64,000 bases of DNA from Dermatophagoides farinae. Taxonomy: Eukaryota > Arthropoda > Arachnida > Sarcoptiformes > Pyroglyphidae. The notes beneath the pieces are model-generated. The model saw nothing but the letters and a program-made list of their open reading frames with translations, searched no databases and was not told the DNA's origin. Location of the stretch: the NCBI RefSeq assembly GCF_024713945.1, contig NC_134679.1:5461001-5525000 (forward strand), given 5' to 3'. Numbering within the stretch: position 1 is the first letter of the stretch; every line of letters starts with the position of its first letter. This document shows, piece by piece, positions 58,178 through 64,000 of the stretch. A program made the position numbers and the translations under genes.

Positions 58178-59340
58178 ATGATTTGTCTGAGGCGAACATT
58201 GGTTAAAGTGACACCATTATTGAAAATATCCGTTCAATCATTAGAAATAATATTGGATCGTGAAAATGCAACCTATTTCGGTGGTGAATCCATAACTGGA
58301 CATTGTAAAGTTTCATTGGTCGATATATTAGATGTGGATAAGATTAAGATAAAATTTTTTGGCCAAGCTAAAACCTATTTGGAAACGAATAAAAGCCGTA
58401 ATGCAATCGAACGTGAAAGATTATTTCAACAATATTTCTGGCCAAAAGACCGTATGTTGGGTTCTCCATTGAATTAATGTTTATTTTATGTGCCAATTTA
58501 ATGTTTTAAATTTTTATGAATTTTAGTTTTACCACCGAATCTGACCGCTGGTTTTCATAAAATTCCATTCAGTTTCATTGTACCGGTCAATATACCAAGT
58601 ACTTTTAAATATACATTCGATAGTCATATTAAATATAAGATTAAGGCCATATTTGGATTGACAATCAAATATATGAAAGTAACGATTCTAACTAATCCAA
58701 ATATTTCCATTAGTAAATTATTGGTAAGTTTTATATATTCGCTTATTCAATTCAAATGAATTTCATTTTTTTTCAATTCCACACACCTATATACTAGATA
58801 CCAGTTTGTGCATCAAAAGAGAAAAAAATCGGTATAATTGGTTCACGTTCAGTTTCATTACAATGTCGTTTACCACGAATTGGATTTACACTCGGTCAAT
58901 TCATACCGGTTATGTGTTTGGTTGAAAATCATTCGAATAAATTGCTAACATTAAAAGCTATACTTCATCAACAAATTTTCCTAATGGCATTATCGGAACG
59001 TAAAGTTTGTTGCCGAAAAGTTCATAAAATAATTGGACCAAATATTAAACCAAATTCAAAATTTGAACAAATTGTCAATGTATCATTACCTGAACAATTA
59101 CCGATTGTATTCGATACATGTAATCTGGTTCATATTAATTATATTCTCGATATTTATCTTGATATTCCGATTGCAGTAAATCTTCACTGTCCATTACCCG
59201 TAATATTAACCTATCAACAATTGGATATTGAACCAATCAATCTATTTAAACAATCAACAATATCATCACATAGGCTTTCGTTATGTTCATTTGATTGTAA
59301 AGAAAATGCAGATGATATAAATGTTGATAATAATGACTAA
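58178..59340 (+). CDS. Arrestin domain-containing protein, copy 1
   Basis: Exons 58178-58451, 58527-58723 and 58798-59340 give 337 residues. The frame opens at 58127, but a TATA-Inr pair at 58111/58141 places that codon upstream of the transcript. The N-terminal arrestin fold starts with LEIILDRENATYFGGESITG. The middle has PPNLTAGFHKIPFSFIVPVN-IPSTF, and the C-terminal arrestin fold has LPRIGFTLGQFIPVMCLVEN and INYILDIYLDIPIAVNLHC. Alpha-arrestins act as adaptors that link membrane proteins to NEDD4-type ubiquitin ligases. This copy lacks a visible PPxY motif. It shares intron positions with copy 2. Confidence 0.88.
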
Positions 59341-59870
59341 TGATAAATTGGCAACAAATCCATTTTCATCAATGACAAAAAAATATTGATTTGTTGCCAT
59401 AGAATTTCCAAAGATATGAATTTTCCATACATAACAATTGATTTGTTTATGAAAAAAAATGAAAATTTGATAAAGTTTTCATAGCATACACAAGATACGC
59501 CTCCTATCAGCATTATTTCTTTTTCGAAAACAACAACAAAAAAATCCAGATATATCTACTTGGAACAATCATCAACAACAATTATTATTTCCATTTTAAA
59601 ATTATGACGTAGTAATTGTTATGATGATGTAGTGAGCACAGTTTTCTAGGAGTTTTCATCGATCATCAACTTAACTATAGTGGCAGCATTGTGGATGTCG
59701 TCACTGTTTAAGAAAAGATCTTGCAATATTATTTGACTCATTCATTTCGATTTCTCTTTCATATGTAACCGTTTCAGATAAATATAAATAAATCAAAAGA
59801 CTAAATTTCGATTTCGATATTCATTTCTATTTTGCAAGAATCATCTTGATTCATTATATACCAAAACATC
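59341..59870. other. Spacer between tandem arrestin genes
   Basis: Contains a possible TATA box for copy 2 (TATAAATA, 59783-59790) and an Inr-like TCATTT at 59821, 40 bp away, which is looser spacing than copy 1. No ORF is supported. Confidence 0.45.
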
Positions 59871-61238
59871 ATGAACATCATACGATCATTATTCGAAAAT
59901 CGTATAAATTCATTATCCATCATTTTGGATCGTTCGAATCAGACTTTTTATCCTGGCGAAATAATCACTGGTCGTTTAGTTTTTACATTGAGTGAATCGA
60001 TCAATCAAGATGGTTTGCAATTATCATTCATTGGACGTGTGAATACATTGATTCAAGTGTCACATCCTAAAACTCATCATCATGGTCAAACTATTACAAG
60101 AAGTGGAAACAATACTACCATCATAACAACTGGTAATGTTAATAATCATCATTCTGTGCATGAAAATTACGAATTATTTCGACACGTTTTTCAATTTGCA
60201 CCAAATGGTATGTGTGTTTTGATTTTTATTTATTTTTTTTTATACATATGTTATATAATTATGATCTTTTTCTGCTCGATAGGCATTAGTTCGAAACTTG
60301 GACCGGGAAATCATGAGCTTCCATTTCAATTCATCATACCAATCAATGTTCCTAGCACATTTCAATATAAACGATGGGCTTATGTTGAATACCGTATCAA
60401 AGCCAATGTTGGAGGCAAATCTAAAGAATTGGACATTCAATTAATGGGTTTTCCTTCGGTTGCACCAAATGAACTTTATGTAAGATTTATTTATTCGAAA
60501 TATTCGAAGATTTAAATGAAAATTGCAATTGTTTTCGTTTTTTTTTTATTTTAGGCTCCTGTACAGGATGAACAATCCAAAACGGTTGGTCTTTTCAATG
60601 GGAAAAAATTAACAATGCGATGTCATATACCTCAAGCTGGATGGAAAATTGGTAGTACGATCCCTATCACTGTTAATATCGATAATTATTCGGATAAAAT
60701 GATGACATTAAGCGCCTCGATCAAACAAGATATTCAAATATTAGCCCATAATCATCGTGAAACATTTCGTGAAAAAATTCTAACAACATTCGGTCAACAA
60801 GTTTCAGCCAATTTTATTGGTGGCCAATATCAAATACAGATTGTTTTGCCAAAAGAAGGATTACCAATCATTCATAATAATTGTCGTACAATACAGATAA
60901 ATTATTCTATTGAAATCAAACTGGACATTCCATTAGCTATCAATCTTTATTGCAAATTGCCAATCATTTTAACTAATCAACAGTTGGATCCACAACAACA
61001 ACAACAACAACCATTACCTAATTATTATCCACAACCTGGACAAATGCAACAACCATTTGGTCAACCACCAGCTGCTAACCCAAATTTTGTATATCCATCA
61101 TTAGATCCAAACAATAGTGGTGCACCATCGGCACCACCGATTGGTTTCGTTGAGGCACCGCCACCATATTCTGAAGAATTTGGCAACAATTCACAAACAC
61201 CAATAGCTCCTTATCCAACATTACCAATGAAAGGTTAA
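59871..61238 (+). CDS. Arrestin domain-containing protein, copy 2 (with PPxY)
   Basis: Exons 59871-60207, 60283-60479 and 60555-61238 give 405 residues. Exon 2 is 197 nt in both copies and intron phases agree. Arrestin-N begins LSIILDRSNQTFYPGEIITG, and the middle has LGPGNHELPFQFIIPINVPS. The C-fold has MRCHIPQAGWKIGSTIPIT and IQINYSIEIKLDIPLAINLY. A Gln/Pro-rich tail follows, ending in APPPYSEEF (about 378-386). This is a PPxY motif that binds WW domains of NEDD4-type ligases, and a second proline-rich segment closes the protein. It has the usual alpha-arrestin (ARRDC) layout. Confidence 0.92.
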
Positions 61239-61730
61239 ATAAATAAATTCTAAATTCATTGATTGTTTATTTGATTGAAAAAAAAACCAAAAAAAAACCA
61301 ACGGTTAGCAACAACAAACAGAACTCAATAAAAATAACATTTGATGTGAAATTTATTGGCGGCGTTAGTGTGTGTTTGTGTGTGATATGTAAACGAAATT
61401 CTTGCCCCATCGACAGCTGTTACTATTTGTATTATATATTTTTTTATTGCTATTATTAAACCTGTGTTTGCATCATTAATGCTGTATTGCATTCATTTGG
61501 ACAATAATAATGATTCATTTTGATTTTGATCGTATCACTAATGTCTACGAGATGATAGTAACTAATATAAAATCCAATGTTTGAACAGTTTTTTTTTGAT
61601 TCATTTGGCCATCACATTCACAGTTGCGCCTACGCCCTTTATTTTGATTGAAACCATTTTAATAACGTGTTGTTCATTTATCGAATTTCTTTGTTTCAGT
61701 GAATAGAAAAAATAACGCACACTAAAAAAA
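61239..61730. other. Spacer between arrestin copy 2 and the serpin gene
   Basis: About 490 bp of AT-rich sequence holding the 3' UTR of the arrestin gene (AATAAA at about 61239) and the serpin promoter. No coding sequence is supported. Confidence 0.5.
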
Positions 61731-62914
61731 ATGGCAAACGACAATCACAACAATCAATTGGTAATAAAATTGACCAAAAATCTTCATGAATCGGGTAAAA
61801 ATTTGGTACTTTCACCATTCTCATTGACAACGGCAATAGCAATGGTATTGGCTGGTGCCAATACCCATACCCGAACTGAATTAGTTCAGTTTCTATTCGG
61901 AACAAAAATGACAAACAATGAAGACAGTAAATTAATGTTGGATAACTTTACCAAAGATTTACAAGTATTCATACAGGCAAACCAAAATGTTTTGAACAAT
62001 GCAAATATGCTTTACAGTAATAAAAAGTAAGTTTTTTTTAGTTTAAATCAATTTTTTCAATTATTAATTCAATATTTTTTTGTATTAGTTTACAAATGAA
62101 AGACGCCTATGTTGATTTGTTGATCAAAAAATTTATGGCAGTGGCTAAACAATTAGATTTTCATGATACGAATGCCGCTTTGGCTGAAATCAATGGTGCC
62201 GTAAAGAAAGCTACTAAAGATATGATTCCCACATTATTGGATCAAATCGATCCGGAAACTCGTGCTATATTGATTAACGCTATTCATTTTAAAGGTCTTT
62301 GGAAATATCCATTCAACAAAGAGGCCACATTTGATAGTGATTTCCGTAAATCCGATGGAACCGTCATCAAAGTGAAGATGATGAGCCAGAAGAAAAATTT
62401 TGCTTATTATCAATGTGAAGATACTGGCTTGAAAGCTTTAGCGATTCCATACACGGCCGGATCGATTTCGATGGTGATTTTATTGCCTGCCGAAGGAAAG
62501 ACTATTGAAAGCGTTTTGGAAACAATGCAAAATGACAATAATTTGTCACAAATTCTAAACAAAATGGACACTTTAGATGTACAATTAATGATGCCTAAAT
62601 TTCGAATCGAATCTACACATCATTTGATACCACATCTAGTTCGATTGGATGTGAAAAGCATTTTTACCAACGAAGCCGATCTTTCCAGTATTAGTTCAGA
62701 GAAATTATTTGTTTCTGATGTAATACAAAAAGCAGTGATTGAAGTGAATGAAGAAGGTACTGAAGCTGCAGCCGCTACAGCAATCATGATGATGCGATGT
62801 TGTGTAATGTTGGACGAAATCTTTTTCACTGTAGATCGACCATTTGTTTACATGTTAATTTCCAATGATCGTAAACATATTTTATTCACCGGTGTTTGTG
62901 AAAATCCAAATTAA
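61731..62914 (+). CDS. Serpin (intracellular, group-27 mite serpin-like)
   Basis: Exons 61731-62026 and 62089-62914 join in frame to 373 residues. Serpin blocks include NLVLSPFSLTTAIAMVLAGA, ILINAIHFKGLWKYPF and the C-terminal FTVDRPFVYMLISN. The reactive-centre hinge is EEGTEAAAATAI (about 319-330), which fits an inhibitory serpin. It is followed by MMMRCCVML, so P1 is predicted to be Cys or the preceding Arg. No signal peptide is visible, suggesting an intracellular protein. Serpins of this kind are known in house dust mites as a minor allergen group; I infer similarity only from the family. The intron is 62 bp. Confidence 0.9.
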
Positions 62915-63445
62915 AATTAATCGATTTCGATCATTTATTGTTCACACATCTTGATCAAGTATTTCTGTTTTCTTTGAATAATACGAATCTTGAGTTTTTT
63001 GATGTTTTTCTTGAAAATATTATATTAAATAAGATTCTTGAGTGCTGACAAACCAAAATAAATTGCAAAAATACCACATTTTAAATAAGGAATTTATTTT
63101 ACTCGTGGCGCCACCTATAATCATGAATTTTTATGACCACCTGTTGAATGCTTAGGTATGTAGTTTTTAAGCCAATAGATGGCATTACTTACAAAGATGA
63201 AATTGTCAAAAAAGGTGAAATTAAATTTTTTCGTTGAAAAAGATCAGAATTTCTAATCTCCAAATTCTCATATACTGGGCACCATTGTATTGAAAATGTA
63301 TGATTTTAATTGGATAATCAATTCTTTTATAGATTAAAAAAATATCTATATATAAAAGGAATGAAAGTTTCCAGACTAGAAAATAATGATTGGAAAAAGA
63401 AACGTTTTGTTTTGCACATTATTATATAATGATGATGATGATTTT
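62915..63445. other. Intergenic region
   Basis: AT-rich sequence between convergent 3' ends of the serpin and RabGAP1-like genes. It contains a CTCF-core-like match on the minus strand (TATAGGTGGCGCCA, 63106-63119). No ORF is supported. Confidence 0.5.
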
Positions 63446-64000
63446 TCAATGTTCACTTTGACTACTATTACGTCGAAATTTATTGTTAATGTTTGATTGT
63501 TGTGGCTCGTTGTTTTGATTAGTTTGTTGACTATTCGATGATGATGATTCTGTTGATGATGATGCAATTCCCGATGAAATTGAATTACTTTGTTTCACCT
63601 GATTATGTTGATGTTTTGTCTGCGTTGATGATGATGATGATGAAGTTGCTGCATCACGTAATGATGATAATGTTTTAGAAAACCATGTATTATTTGCCAT
63701 AGCTGCACGTTCGTCATTTTGTGCTTTCAATAGATTCAATTCTGAATTGGTCGAATGCAATTTTCCAACTAGTTGCTACAAAGTAGAAAAAAATTTCAAT
63801 TGTAAAAATTGATTCAATTAATCAGAAAAAAACATACCCCATTACGATCTTCAGATTCAGCTAAAGCAATCTTTGTTTTAATCAATTCGGATTCCAAATC
63901 AGCGATTCGTCTATAAAGATCTTGTTTAGCTTGATCTTGTTCTTCATACTGACCATTACTATTATTATGATTATTATTCAGATTGATCGAATCATCATTT
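63446..64000 (-). CDS. C-terminus of a RabGAP1/EVI5-type protein (5' incomplete)
   Basis: Two exons: 63838-64000 (continuing beyond the window) and 63446-63775. An Asn-rich stretch is followed by a coiled coil, DLYRRIADLESELIKTKIAL-AESEDRN. After the splice come QLVGKLHSTNSELN and the short block NNTWFSKTLSSLRDAA, which resembles the TWF.(K/R)TL.S(I/L) ending of RabGAP1-family proteins. The tail is Ser/Gln/Asn-rich. The TBC domain that would prove the family lies outside the window. These proteins speed GTP hydrolysis by Rabs such as Rab6 or Rab11. Confidence 0.6.

Overview
This window looks like nuclear DNA from an arthropod, most likely an astigmatid mite of the Dermatophagoides type. That placement is inferred from the DNA itself: it is very AT-rich, packed with ATG/CAT and other microsatellites, has many short GT-AG introns, and carries arthropod gene families (dachsous, an intracellular serpin, alpha-arrestins). 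No species-specific marker was used. All gene names come from reading translated exons and recognising motifs; no database was searched.

Layout. (1) 1-14802, minus strand: the first seven coding exons of a dachsous-type giant cadherin. The reading frame stays open through every splice (3843 nt, 1281 codons), and the gene runs off the left edge. (2) 14803-29580: about 15 kb with no supportable gene, full of microsatellites and holding one decayed copia-type retrotransposon (19399-20350). (3) 29581-35370: a transposon-rich island. It holds a BEL/Pao integrase fragment and a 3.46-kb DNA transposon (31585-35045) with 15-bp perfect terminal inverted repeats, clustered subterminal GGAGAC/GTCTCC repeats, a 3-bp target duplication and a matching empty site in the same window. 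Inside the transposon are a duplicated exon-intron unit, exon-like debris and a non-LTR retrotransposon tail. A small unidentified acidic protein gene (35574) lies just right of the island and a truncated relative of it (30108) sits near its left end. (4) 36240-64000: a compact gene-dense block. In order: MOGS(+), SLC38A9(-), a small membrane ORF(+), EMC2(-), eEF1A(-), MRPS14(+), TSEN34(+), an F-box gene(-), RPLP0(+), TTC38(-), AIP(-), two tandem MPV17 genes(-), a haspin-like kinase(-), two tandem arrestin-domain genes(+), a serpin(+), and the C-terminus of a RabGAP1/EVI5-type gene(-) leaving on the right.

The gene-dense block is mainly housekeeping: ER glycan trimming and membrane insertion (MOGS, EMC2), translation (eEF1A, RPLP0, MRPS14), tRNA splicing (TSEN34), lysosomal amino-acid sensing (SLC38A9), chaperoning (AIP) and mitochondrial inner membrane (MPV17). 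They are neighbours, not an operon. eEF1A and RPLP0 have pyrimidine-rich initiators and probable 5' UTR introns, as translation genes often do.

The most interesting items are the DNA transposon with its internal empty-site evidence, the A-run that turns the eEF1A stop into a 44-residue extension, the haspin-like kinase with a canonical DFG, two tandem duplications that keep intron positions, and a CTCF-consensus-like site at the border between the gene-poor and gene-dense halves.
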